64,000 nt of DNA. It comes from Toxotes chatareus (Eukaryota; Chordata; Actinopteri; Toxotidae). The stretch spans positions 17,112,501 to 17,176,500 of the forward strand of contig CM028897.1 in assembly GCA_016801885.1 (NCBI GenBank), in the 5' to 3' direction. Position numbers and translations under genes: made by a program. Under the pieces are notes generated by a model that made no database searches, was not told the origin of the DNA, and saw nothing but the letters and a program-made list of their open reading frames with translations. Shown one piece after another: positions 48,926 through 59,802 of the stretch; within the stretch, counting starts at the first letter, position 1; every line of letters begins with the position of its first letter.

Positions 48926-49200
48926 ACAAGTGGTGAAAGGTGATGTTTGATTCCACACCGGTCGCAACGTATCTTGGTTTTCCTCCTAGCCAGAAACAAA
49001 GACCGACCTACCCAGTTGGTTTTTTTCCTTCACCCCCCTCTCTCGGTAGATTGTATCGCAGGGACCGGCATGCACGACTCTGCAGCGCCCCCATCCACCG
49101 TCTCGCTCACTTCCCGCATGCCCAGTGCGCGCTCTGTATTACAGAGAGGAATGAAAGACAGAGAAGCGTCGTGGGGGATGGGAGAGCGAGTTAAAGCACA
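48926..49200 (-). promoter_or_regulatory. smarca4: smarca4 non-coding exon 1 and promoter
   Basis: The first exon ends at 48926 before a GTAAGT donor. The neighbouring sequence to about 49200 is richer in G, C and CpG than the surroundings, as for a housekeeping promoter. The start of transcription cannot be placed exactly. Confidence 0.6.
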
Positions 49201-49435
49201 CAGTATTGTGGAGGACACTGCGAGGGTTATTACCATTTAACTGCGCCTATATTTAAATATGCAAATAAATACATACTGTAATAGATCCAGGAAGGTAAAC
49301 TTAAAGACGGTATTAGTCGAGCGGTGGAGGGAGACTAGCACATATTTGCCAGTGTGTAGTATTTGTATGCTTGTATATATACTTGAAAACCATACATTAT
49401 TCAGTACCAGTACTGTACATAATGATTTTTTTAAA

Positions 49436-49760
49436 TTATAGATTAATCGACGGATCATTTGATATAAAAATGGCAGAAATTTAATGAAAAATTCACATCA
49501 AATTCCCCAAACCCAAGATGATTCCCTCAAAATGCTTGTTTTAACCAAATAACAATTCCATATTCAGTTATAGATAGTTTGCTATCATATAAGAAAAAGA
49601 GAGAGGAAAAAAAAAAAGGAAATTTACATCTGGAACCAGGAAATGTTTGGGCATTTTTGCTTTAAAAATGACATTGTAGATGATCTGATTATGCTAATCA
49701 GGGTCAAAATCAGTTTTTTTGACTAATTGATTAATCAAATAATTGTGAAAGAGCTATTGA
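49436..49760 (+). repeat. Dispersed repeat, copy 4 of 4
   Basis: Shows TATAGATTAATCGACGGATC, AAATGGCAGAAATTTAATG, CCAAACCCAAGATGATTCCC and a closing GACTAATTGATTAATCAAAT. It is intergenic between smarca4 and the sulfotransferase gene; nothing else was seen in 49240-50059. Confidence 0.7.
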
Positions 49761-50059
49761 GTAATTAAGCATACTACTCTTAACTGTACATTCACACAAA
49801 CCATACATACAAGCAGCATACACAGAAAAGCATCATTGTAAATATTGCACAGCCTGTTTTTGAATCTCCATGTAGTTTTGCATGACAAACAGTTATTTAC
49901 TGCTCCATGTTGGAAGCCCCGTAACATGTGACTGATCAGCTTAAGGAAGGTGAGGTCATTTCTGTGTCAGTGCCTTTAAGCCACAGAGTCCCCATGCTGA
50001 AGACAGCCCTTCACAGTATGCTGACAGAAAACAAACCGCCAAAAGGCAAAGTCTGAGAA

Positions 50060-51741
50060 ATGTCCTTCCGTTGGTTGGCCACCCAGCTTTGGAGACATCG
50101 TGTGGCAGGTCTCATGGTGACCCTGGGGGTGACCTTTCTGCTCATACTTCTTGGTACTCATTTGTTACAGCATTCACGGTAAGTAACAGGATGTAATTTC
50201 TCTTTGTATGCCTCAGCCTTCAGTTATTCTGCTGTGTATATGTTTGCAGTCCCCAGAATCTTCTATAAGCTCACCTTTTATCTTTCATTCATTCAATGAT
50301 AGTATATGAATATAAAAACGAGCAGAGTCCACAAATTCCAAACATCATTTTACTTGACATAATATTGCTAAATACCTGTATTTCCTTGTCACAGCCCTAA
50401 TGACTGGCCCAAAGGTTGGGGTAAGATACCAGTGAAGGGTAAAGAGGGACTCCCCTCCAATGCCAAGCAAAGACCTAACAATCCTTTCCTAAACTACAGA
50501 GGAAGAAGTAAATCTCAGTCCTCCAATACACAAGCTCAAAAGGGTGCCAGTCTTTATGATATAGAGAAGACAAGGACACATATACCTCCTGTTGTTTTCC
50601 TCAAAACACACAAGACAGGGAGCAGCACCATCCAGAATCTGCTGTTCCGCATGGGAGAGAAGCACAGAGCCACATTCGCTTTCCCTTATTACGCCTATCA
50701 GTTCAGCTATCCAGATAAGTATGAATCTCTATGTTGGTTCTGCTTTTAACCAGTTTGATGTGGGTGTGATTGTCAAACCACACACGCTATCAAACCATTA
50801 AACTGTGTGTCTTCCCTTTTCCTGGTTTCAGATTCAGGGCAGAATTTGTGGATGAGCTACCTGATAGTTCCTCTCAGTTTGACATACTTTGTAGCCACAT
50901 GCGTCTAGACGTGGGACAGCTGAAACAGACGATGCCACCAAACACCACCTACATCACCATCCTGCGTGACCCTTTACAGACGTTTGAGTCTGTTTTTTCT
51001 TATTACAAATCCATTGTTCCTGCCTTCATTTTAGCCAAAAAGGCAGCAGAGACAACAGAGCACAAATCTGCACTGTCGGTTTTCCTGGAGTCACCAGAGG
51101 CATTCTGGGACCCTAAAGAGCCTGAGAACAGCCTGGCTAAGAACCCCATGAGCTTTGATTTAGGCCTCGACAGCCAGCAGTGTAACTCTTCAAGGCCGGC
51201 TGACCTCACTCTGCTGGAGGAGACCTTCCAGCTGGTTATGATCGCAGAGCACTTTGACGAGTCCCTGGTCCTCCTGGGGGCCCTGCTGAAGCTGGAGCTT
51301 GAGGAGCTAGCCTATGTCCGCCTCAACACTCGCTCAACAGAGGATGTCACTTTTATGGACGACATAACCAAAGCCAAGGTACGGGCCTGGAATAGCCTGG
51401 ACGTGTTGCTTTATGACTTTTTCCTCCAGGTATTCTGGAAGAAGGCAGAGCAGTATGGACTGGAGAGGCTGAGCAGAGAGGTGGCTCTGCTGAGGGCCTC
51501 CACGGACCGAATCAGACAGAAATGTGTGGCCAGAAATGGGGTACCCCCTGGGGAACTGGAGGACTTCATAAGACCCTGGCAGACAGATTCAGTCACCATC
51601 TTGGGTTATCAGGTACAGGGGAACCTGACCAAGGAGGAGCAGGGATTTTGTATGCGTCTTGTGATGCCTGAACTTCATTATCACGCACATCTGTATTTCC
51701 AGCAGTATGGTCGAGATGTGAGGGCTGCGCCTACAGAGTAA
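50060..51741 (+). CDS. Galactose-3-O-sulfotransferase family enzyme
   Basis: GAL3ST enzymes move sulfate from PAPS to the 3-OH of galactose on glycolipids or glycans in the Golgi. Three exons join in frame: 50060-50178, 50395-50718 and 50832-51741, giving 450 residues, within the usual range. The start gives a short cytosolic tail and one membrane helix (about 17-36), a type II topology. A Lys/Asn-rich stem follows. The PAPS 5'-phosphosulfate loop is FLKTHKTGSST (108-118); the 3'-phosphate site is ITILRDPLQTFESVFSYY (about 189-206). The family motif VMIAEHFDESLVLL and the ending RLVMPELHYHAHLYF are present. Candidate N-glycosylation sites include NTT (185), NSS and NLT. The paralogue is uncertain: features resemble GAL3ST1 and GAL3ST3 as well as GAL3ST4. 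It is the only plus-strand gene here and converges on atg4d. Confidence 0.92.
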
Positions 51742-51809
51742 TATGTGTAAGGGGCTGTACAGGAAGGTGTACAGAATTACAAATGAGTTCCTTTGTCATT
51801 CATACACTG

Positions 51810-51815
51810 TTTATT
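51810..51815 (-). terminator. atg4d: Candidate atg4d poly(A) signal
   Basis: AATAAA on the minus strand, about 570 nt after the atg4d stop and only 69 nt beyond the stop of the convergent sulfotransferase gene. Confidence 0.45.
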
Positions 51816-52159
51816 CAGATAAAAGACAGTAAAAATTATCCAGCTCATACGAATATTCTCAGTACATTCACAACATTTGACTAATGCTTCAGTAAAGTCA
51901 TCTACTTTCAGTGCAACTCACATGTGAGTCACATGTTAACAGGAGTCCAGTTTTCTAATCTATTCATCTCATAGTAACACTTACCTAAAATTTGTCTCTG
52001 GGTCACACATTACATTTTTATTCATTTGAATAGGTTGAGTAAAAAGAAATTCATGGATATTATGGATAAACACCAATAGGCTGAGATGACAAACCATCCT
52101 TTTAAGTCCTTCAACTGAATAATCTTCATTCATTCAGGTTCAGGTTCTCCTCTTAAAAC

Positions 52160-52169
52160 AATAAATAAA
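52160..52169 (+). terminator. Candidate poly(A) signals of the sulfotransferase gene
   Basis: Two overlapping AATAAA motifs on the plus strand, about 420 nt after the stop. If used, this transcript overlaps the atg4d 3' UTR. Confidence 0.4.
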
Positions 52170-52386
52170 AAATACAAATGAACACAACACAGCAATAAAA
52201 ATTGTCATCAATGATACCTTACCGCTTCTTTTCATAAAACCTTCCAGGAGTCCCTTGAGGTTATTGCTTGTGGACATTGAGGACATTGTTCTTATGCTCA
52301 GTAGTTGTGTAACAGTTACACTGTTACATTTATATGCGATCACTGATCACTGAACGCCCCTCAGGGCAGATTTTAAGTTCTTCTGT

Positions 52387-55300
52387 TCATAATAGAACAA
52401 ACTCGTCCATGCTGTTGCTAGTGTCAACTCTTCTCCGTTCGTTCCTCTGGATATAGGTGAGGTTGTTTGTGGGTGTAAAGCTTCGCTCCTCTTCCTGACT
52501 ACGTCCCTCAGCAAATATAAACATGGGGTACGTCTCTGCAGATGTGGAGAGAGCCTGTGGGAAGGAAAAAAAAAGAGGCAGAATCCAGATCCAGTTGTAA
52601 AAATTCATTCAAGTTCGGTCATTTTCCAAACGCTTGCCTGCAACAAGACAAATTCACTCCATCTGAGATACAAATCTTATTAAACTATCCAAAAGCTACA
52701 CAGCAGCATTCTAACAAGCCAAAGGTTTGATGAAATGAGACCCAAATATCCCAGTCACATACCTCACTAACAACTGTGCACAATGATTCAAAGTCCTTTT
52801 GGCCTTTAGCATAGAATCCTATGGTGCAGCTGGGGTCCATGCGAGACACAGACATCTTCCTGGGATATTTACAGTGAAACGACTGCAAGTGGTGTAGAGA
52901 GGAAGCAAAAGAACAGAATACTAATCAGAAAAAGGTCTCAATGGGCGTAATGAAAGTATTTCTGTGGATGTCATCATTAACATTCATACTGTTAGCAAGT
53001 CTACATCAGTAATTTACAACCAGGGGTACACAGAAAGATTGAGGAGTAACTCAACTAATTTGAAAAAAATGGAAATCATAATTAGATTTTTTGAAAAAAA
53101 AAAAAAAAATCTATATATTGAGTATATTTTAAAACAACATCCAGCTGAAAATCTGTTCAAATGAACACATTTGGAACATGAGGGATAAGTCTGAAAAAAA
53201 GGTTGGGGCTCACTGGTTTTACCTGGCTGAACACAGCTGTCACAGGAGGAAACAAAACAAGACAGCAGAAAGAAGAGAAATGGTACTTCCTTATACCTCC
53301 AAAGGAAAGTTGTCCTTTGTTATATCCACTGTGGGCTGACAGTAGTGAGGGTCCAAGTACAGCAGATGATCATCTTTCACACAGCAGGGCCAGGGAAAGA
53401 GAGGAAAAAAGTGAAAAGCTGACATCAAACAGCTGAGCTCGATAGTTCTGATGTACGCTGTACTGCACATACCTTGAAAGCCGACGAAGAACAAAGAATG
53501 CTTTGGTTTGCCCCCAATGATTCCGATGCAGCATTGTAACGTGAAGAGTTCCTATGAAAAAAAAAAACACAACAAAGAACCAAAGAATGGTTTGTTGTTC
53601 TTTGTTCATGAACACAGTCATGTTTGCTTGTTCTGTGCTTTAGAGCAGGGATTTCTTTGTTTTCATAACACAGAGAAACCCACAACTGTGTAACCACACT
53701 GTAGGTAAAACACTCTAATGATGAGTAAATAATAGTGTTAAATGTTTCCCCATCAACTCTTTCAGTTTACCCAGAATGCACATAGACATGAATGCATAAA
53801 AATGTTTGTTTGGATACTTTGACGCAGGCAACGTAGGAAGGATTGAGATCTTGTCCTCCGAGTCGCACAGGAACCAGGATGATGACAGACTTCCAGGGCT
53901 GAGGGACAGGCCGCTCGCACAGTCTCTTCACGTCCTCTAAGTAGACTGAGCACATACGGAAAGAAAGAGACAAAGACACACGTACACATGTCACACATGG
54001 GTCACTGAATCCTCTCTCACCTCCATTTAAGGCTATTTAAGTTCAAAAGAACAAAAACAGAGCGGGTTAACATCCATCTCCTCCTTCTTGAAAGAAAACA
54101 TATTTCCCTCAGTGGCTTTTCCTGTGTAATCCAGGATAAGAACACAAGTTTAAAGACGGTGAGTGGGTCATGACAATTTTCATTTTGTGGTTTGAGGCTA
54201 TGTGTGTGCACCCACTACCCCTGAATCACTAACTGCTCTCTAAAGAAGAAAATGAAGTGATTTAAACCGCCCACTCTCCTTAGAAGTACAGAGGAATGTC
54301 TAAAGAAGTATAAAACATTGATTTCACATTTCTGTGTTTGCACAGCTGGTGGTTGATAATGTCGGTTTCTGAGCACAGCTGCATTTGCTATGCCTTCAGA
54401 TCAGAGAGCAAATACAGTGACGTACTCACTGGTGCAATCCTGTGCAACGTACACGACTAGATTGGGAAGGTCTGCAGACGCTGCCACAGCTTTTCTGAAA
54501 CAAAATGATGTTCACCGTTACATCTCGATAAAGGCTGTTTGCGATAATTGTACTGGTATGTTATCGGTTATGTCATCAGGTCTCACTGGAGGATATGCGC
54601 CGCAATGGAAGGACCATACCAGTCCCCAGCTTTCTTCCCTGAGCTTTTGCCCAATTCCACCAGCTGGTGTATCCCAAAAGGGGCTGTGGGGTGGTCTGCG
54701 AACCATGATACCACCCTTCTGTGTGTGGCCTCCATGGGTCTGTCCAGGATGGAACCCAAGCTCAGTTTTCGACACCTCTTACTCGGCCCCTCCTGGAAAC
54801 TCTGTCCATTGTCTGCAGGGTGACTCTCTAGGTCCATGTCATCTTTGACCACATGGTGGCTCACAGACCAAGTCCAACCTCAAAGTGAAAAAACATAACA
54901 TCAGCGTTGTAGAATGTAACTAAAATAAAACACCTGATATTTTCTTGACATGGGTCATGGCAATGATCGTTGCTTCAGTGAACAAGAAAATCAGTTTTCC
55001 CATTATTTGGAACTGAAAGAAAGCTATCATACATATACATTTGACATTTCAGTGTGCTGGTGTGTGTCACCTGGTGGCATCAGGTGTTGAAGGAGGCCTT
55101 GTGCCAGCAGCATCTGCCCCGTACGTAAAACACAACCCCAGCCGCCGTCAGTGGTCAGAGAGCAGCCGGCCAGCGGAGGGAACCCCCGTCTGTACGTCAA
55201 CCACAGGAGGGACACAAAGGTACGCCGGAAAAGTTCTCTCTCCCCTGACACAGTTAAACACAGCTCGAATGAGGATTTTCTTCCTTGCTTTTAGAATCAC

Positions 55301-55737
55301 ATGACTGCGCTAATTTTAGAAGGTGCGAGGGCCAAATGCTCAAGACCTCACCTTGATCCTTGAGCTCATAGTGTTTTCCAAGCATGATCACAGGAGAGCT
55401 CTTGCTGAATTTGGATTTCTGCTTAAAGGACCAGCCTGATACATTAAAGAGAAAACAGAAAGTTTTCACATGACAAGACATCATAAACAGATCTGCTCTT
55501 ATTACACACGAACAATATAAAATAGCCCGAAAGATAATACTGACCATATTTGACACTGTTCCATGCTGAGACCAGCTTGGATCTGAGTTTGCCTCTGTCC
55601 TCTGCCTCTTGGACATCCATGCTCACTTCGACACCCTGAGGCCCGGCAGATTCGGAGGAGAGGAAGAGCCAGTCGTCCATTAGTTTGTCTGCAGGGGACT
55701 GGCCCTCACAGCCAGCCGAGGAGTTGCTGAGATTCAT
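52387..55737 (-). CDS. atg4d: Autophagy cysteine protease ATG4D
   Basis: ATG4 proteases cut the C-terminus of LC3/GABARAP proteins and delipidate them during autophagy. Ten exons join in frame: 55545-55737, 55352-55435, 55071-55244, 54587-54878, 54430-54494, 53818-53945, 53473-53551, 53297-53373, 52763-52882 and 52387-52554. They give 459 residues; human ATG4D has 474. The peptidase C54 core is complete: TTDGGWGCVLRTGQMLLAQG holds the catalytic Cys (130), and YLDPHYCQPTVD holds Asp346 and His348. The regulatory block GKKAGDWYGPS and the glycine loop IGIIGGKPKHSLFF are present. The C-terminus MDEFVLL looks like an LC3-interacting motif. ATG4C is the close alternative; AETYPMFIFAEG and GGQDLNPSYVACVK fit ATG4D better, as does human KRI1-ATG4D linkage. 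The first CDS exon begins at 55795; a non-coding exon lies near 57038. Confidence 0.93.
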
Positions 55738-55789
55738 AACAACTGGAGAGGACCAAGACTGAGCAGGGAGAATTGCTCCTTATCTCCAT
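55706..55789 (-). promoter_or_regulatory. atg4d: Overlapping upstream ORF in the atg4d 5' leader
   Basis: An ATG at 55789 in a strong context (GCCATGG) opens a 27-codon frame that ends at 55706, past the atg4d start at 55737 and in another frame. Ribosomes using it could not easily reinitiate at atg4d. A second tiny uORF (ATG TCT GAA TGA) lies in the upstream exon near 57038. Confidence 0.55.
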
Positions 55790-55795
55790 GGCAGC

Positions 55796-57037
55796 CTACA
55801 CAGACACAGTGGCAACATAAAACACTGATACAATAAAACAACACAGACTCAGATTCTCTTTGTATGCATGTGGCACAAACAGCCACAGATGATGTAAATT
55901 ATATTATTTTGTCTTGAAACAAACCAGAGCTGCCCCTGGAACTGATGGGTTAATGTTAAGCACAGCAAAGTCAATAACTGTCCATGACAGTTAGTAAGGA
56001 GTTAAACCTTGTGACTGCACCCTGTGACTTAAGGAATTTCAGATATGTCAGTGTAGCTGCCGCAGGAGAGGTGCTTGTCTCCTATTCTCACCCACATTTG
56101 GTCCTGCTCCCTCTAAAACATCCCACTGACAGCCACACAGGATGACAGCATGACAGCAGTCACACACTCAATGGCACAGTGTGAATAGTTACAAGGGCAC
56201 ATGCATCAGTAATGTAATCAAAGATCCTTATCTTAAGTAAAAGTTCCAAACAACCATGTCAAAACAATCCATTACACGAAACACATTCAAAAATCAACCT
56301 AAATAAAAGTACAGCAAAATGTACTTTAAGAAACAAAAGTAAAAGAAGTTATTCCACAGAAAAATGGCCCCTTGTGAGTAAAATGTTATAATGTATTACA
56401 TAAGTTACTGCAGTAACTGGTGGAGGTGGATTCAGGTTTAATTACATTACACACAGTTCAGCAGTTTAGTGGCTCCCAATAGAGGGGGTCAGCCTCTCTA
56501 AAGGGCCACACAAGAAAAATCTGAATGGTCACGAGGCCTTTAAGATGCAAAAACAAATTTCCCCTGCATAAATTTGACTTTTTTTGTGAAGTATTGGATG
56601 ATTTTACCTCTTTGAATCTCAAATTGTTGGAATCAAATTGGAATCATCTGCGAAGATAAATGTTCTTTTTTTCTCTCTGTTGATTGAAAAGTGAAAAGAG
56701 GCCACTGACCAACTTATATAATCTAATAACAGTAGACAAATCCAGAACAATCATACTGTACATGTGGTAAAATATTAAATGTATGCAGCTCTTTTGTACT
56801 CAAACACGCCACGCGACCACAGACATCGTATGAAAGTGTGAACCTCGCGTTTTCAGAGCACAGATATGAGATATTTGCGACTTAAATCTAACTTAAGGTC
56901 TAAAACCGCTTTGAGCTAAGTTTTCGTCCATATGCAAATTGCCAATTTCCAGCCACTAAGTAACTTCAGAGATCGCCCCCACGCTGCCAAACAGACGGAC
57001 TTTATGAGATTATCAGGGTGCGACATTCTTCATTTAC
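55796..57037 (-). other. atg4d: atg4d intron in the 5' UTR
   Basis: Runs from the GTAAAT donor before 57038 to the GTGTAG acceptor after 55795. The region near 56220-56340 holds AAGTAAAAGT-type repeated sequence. No coding exon seen. Confidence 0.55.
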
Positions 57038-57260
57038 CTTCATTCAGACATCGTCTTTATTCAGAGCGAGCCACTGAGTGAATTTCACAGCAGATGTCCG
57101 TCTGTTTTCCTGTAGCTGGCATCAAACAGCCTGAGCTCGGTCTTCTTGAAGAAGAAGCAGGGCAATGAGTTTGCTCTCACTTCCTGTTTGTACTGAGCAC
57201 TGATCATCTCGGCGCTGCTCTGATTGGTCAACAGAGGACCAATGAGCATGAGCCCCCCCC
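57038..57260 (-). promoter_or_regulatory. atg4d: atg4d non-coding first exon and promoter
   Basis: On the minus strand, two CCAAT boxes (ATTGGTCCTC and GACCAATCAG context at about 57219-57245) lie just upstream of an ETS-like CAGGAAGTG, followed by an exon ending GAATGAAG|GTAAAT at 57038. This arrangement fits a TATA-less promoter. Confidence 0.55.
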
Positions 57261-57264
57261 CCTC

Positions 57265-57282
57265 CTCTCTCTCTCTCTCTCT
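57265..57282. repeat. (CT)n microsatellite next to a C run
   Basis: Nine CT units after a run of about ten C bases at 57253-57262. Confidence 0.9.
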
Positions 57283-59802
57283 GTATGGATGATTGATTTA
57301 TTTTATCCCCATGATGCTGTTTGTTGTTTTAATCTCGTCAAAGTCTGTGTTAATGAACCCCCGTGAGCACCATGGCCGGATTAACCTCACAGGGAACCTC
57401 TGGGGCAAAATAAAATAATATATATTAAAACATATCTGATTGGTCAGCTGCTCGGTTTACACCTCAGCTCCAAATGAGACAGAGTAGTTTTAACTTTCTG
57501 ATTTCTTATAAGATAAATGAGATGTTTTCTTGGATTATTCCTCATGAATAAATGTTAGTTAAAGTTCTCTATTTAATATTTTTACATCATATCCACTGTG
57601 ATGTTACTCTGATGCATTATTTCTGTCTCAACCCCTGGCTTTATTTGTTGTTGCTGTTATTTGTTCCATTAAAAAAATGTTGCTTTGACCTTTAAAAAGT
57701 CAGAAAAAAAACTGGGTTTCGCTGCATTTTATTACATTTCTTCACTGTAGGCTTTTTTTTTTTTTGCATCAGTTTTTCACAACGGTGGCTAGTAAACATG
57801 TAGCAATGTAATGAACAACAACAGTCAGAGAAAGTTGTTGTAAAAAAAAAAAGTCAAACACTTGGACAAAGATGGACATGACAGCAACATTACAACTTCA
57901 AACTTATGGAATGACCGAGTCAAAACTGCACAAAATGGGGCTGTTATACAGATCTGGTAGATTTCTCAGTCTACATGTAAAATTCATAAAGAAGCAATTT
58001 CAGTAGTAAAGCAGAAATTCACTAACTGATGACATGTAAAACCTGAATAAATAAAAAAAAGTTTCATAAATAGAAGAAATAGAAAAATAATAAAATAAAT
58101 ATATAAGACAAGTAAATAAAATATCTGACACAAAATAAAGTGCAATTTTCTCACATCACACACAAAAAAAAACCACTTTAATGTCCAAACATTGGGTTCA
58201 TGTCTGTTTAAACCACTACATCATAATGGATAAAATAAAGACTTTTTAAGCTCAGTCTGCAAAACTGATCTAAATGTGTTCATCAAAAGAATAAGTATGC
58301 ATCAGACTCATAGTGTATAACATGGAGAGATCCACAGGCAGGAGATATCAGACTTCTCATGAGACATACACCTAACTTTTTGTTGTCGGTCAGGGCTTTT
58401 GGTGTCATGTGATGTCGTTCCACAAGGTGGCAGTCTGACACAGCTCTGAGCCCGGTGTCCCAAAACTATCAAGATGGGTTTTCTGTAATACACAAGAACA
58501 AACAAGACCTCAGCACTATGATGCTGTCCACAAATCTACTCCTGGCTTTGTGTAGTCTACTACTGTGTCACGGACTAGGGTGCTCGGTTCTACAGAACTG
58601 GGGCACTGATGGATTGCATATTATTATACATTTAAGTGTGAACAACTAAATAAATAAATAAATACATAAATAAATAAATAGATCACATTACCCCTAAATA
58701 AAAACACTGGCACTTTCCTTCACATGTAACATTATACAATAAACTGTACTTCTGCATAAATAGAAAAGAGTGAGTGAAAGCCTTTCTAGCCTGCTCTCCT
58801 GTAAGTGCTACTTTGATTATGGTTCTTTTACACACTTCGTCTCCTCACCAGACTCTGAACACACCAATCTACTCACATAATAGCCTAAAACATACAGGAT
58901 CATTGCACATTTCACTACGATCAGTGGAGACGACTTTTACAACAAAATGCGTTTGCCTGGCTTATTGCAACCCTTCCGTCTGTCTTCTCTTCTCATCTAG
59001 AGCACAATGTAAACTTAGTAATTGGGGACACCAAAACAAAAAACAAAACAAAAACTGGCATCATTAGCACGTTGCATAGTGTCCCTGTGCAAGTTCATCT
59101 AATCCACCTCCTTTCATCCCACTGAAATTCAGCCCTTAAACAGATCTGAAGCAAACCAGCTGATTCACCTTCTGATTCTGTCACTGTAAGCATTTTGGTA
59201 TCCTGGTCCAGTTTCCAGTGCGTTTGCCATAACCTCACCACATGATACCTGATCCCTTTGAGTAACTGAACTTTAAGGAAACCCAGTATGTACTGTACTG
59301 AACAAAATCATGGCACTGGAGCTGATCTGAAATATGAATAATGCCCCGTTTATAACAGAATCCTGCTTGTTTTCATGTAGGTAACAGTTTGCCCGTTGTG
59401 GTCTGTCGAAATGTTGTTCACAGTGTTCGCTACCTTAAGGTCTGCTTTATATTTTTCACCTTCTTTTTAAATATTCTTTCATTTTCCATGTACAATGTTA
59501 GACATGCATTAAGACATATGCTTTTTTTTTTGTTTTAACTATATACAACACATTGTGATGAACATACAGTACACACTACATCATGATACCATGTGCACAC
59601 ATTTTTTTTTTTCAACAGTAGCTGATGCATCTTTGTTCACATCTTATGTGTCTACATGTCACATGTCATCTATTTGGTGTTATTTCTTCAGGCATTAGCG
59701 TCTCTCCTTCATTCAAAGTCATGTTAATTCATGATATGTCATTATGATGCTACAGTAGAAGGCATTACATGGGAGAGTCTGACTCTTTCTGAAGCTCTCT
59801 TA
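57283..59802. other. Intergenic space and probable MAST 3' UTR
   Basis: AT-rich. It includes an AAAT/TAAA microsatellite at 58647-58681. The MAST 3' UTR must start at 59802 and run leftwards; its end cannot be placed. No other gene seen. Confidence 0.5.
58647..58681. repeat. (TAAA)n microsatellite
   Basis: About eight imperfect TAAA units. Confidence 0.9.

Noticed and set aside
55027..55251. Possible loss of the ATG4 catalytic cysteine, because TTDGGWGC replaces the usual TTDCGWGC
   Set aside because: The catalytic Cys of ATG4 enzymes is the one ending GWGC, which is present; the changed residue is not the nucleophile.
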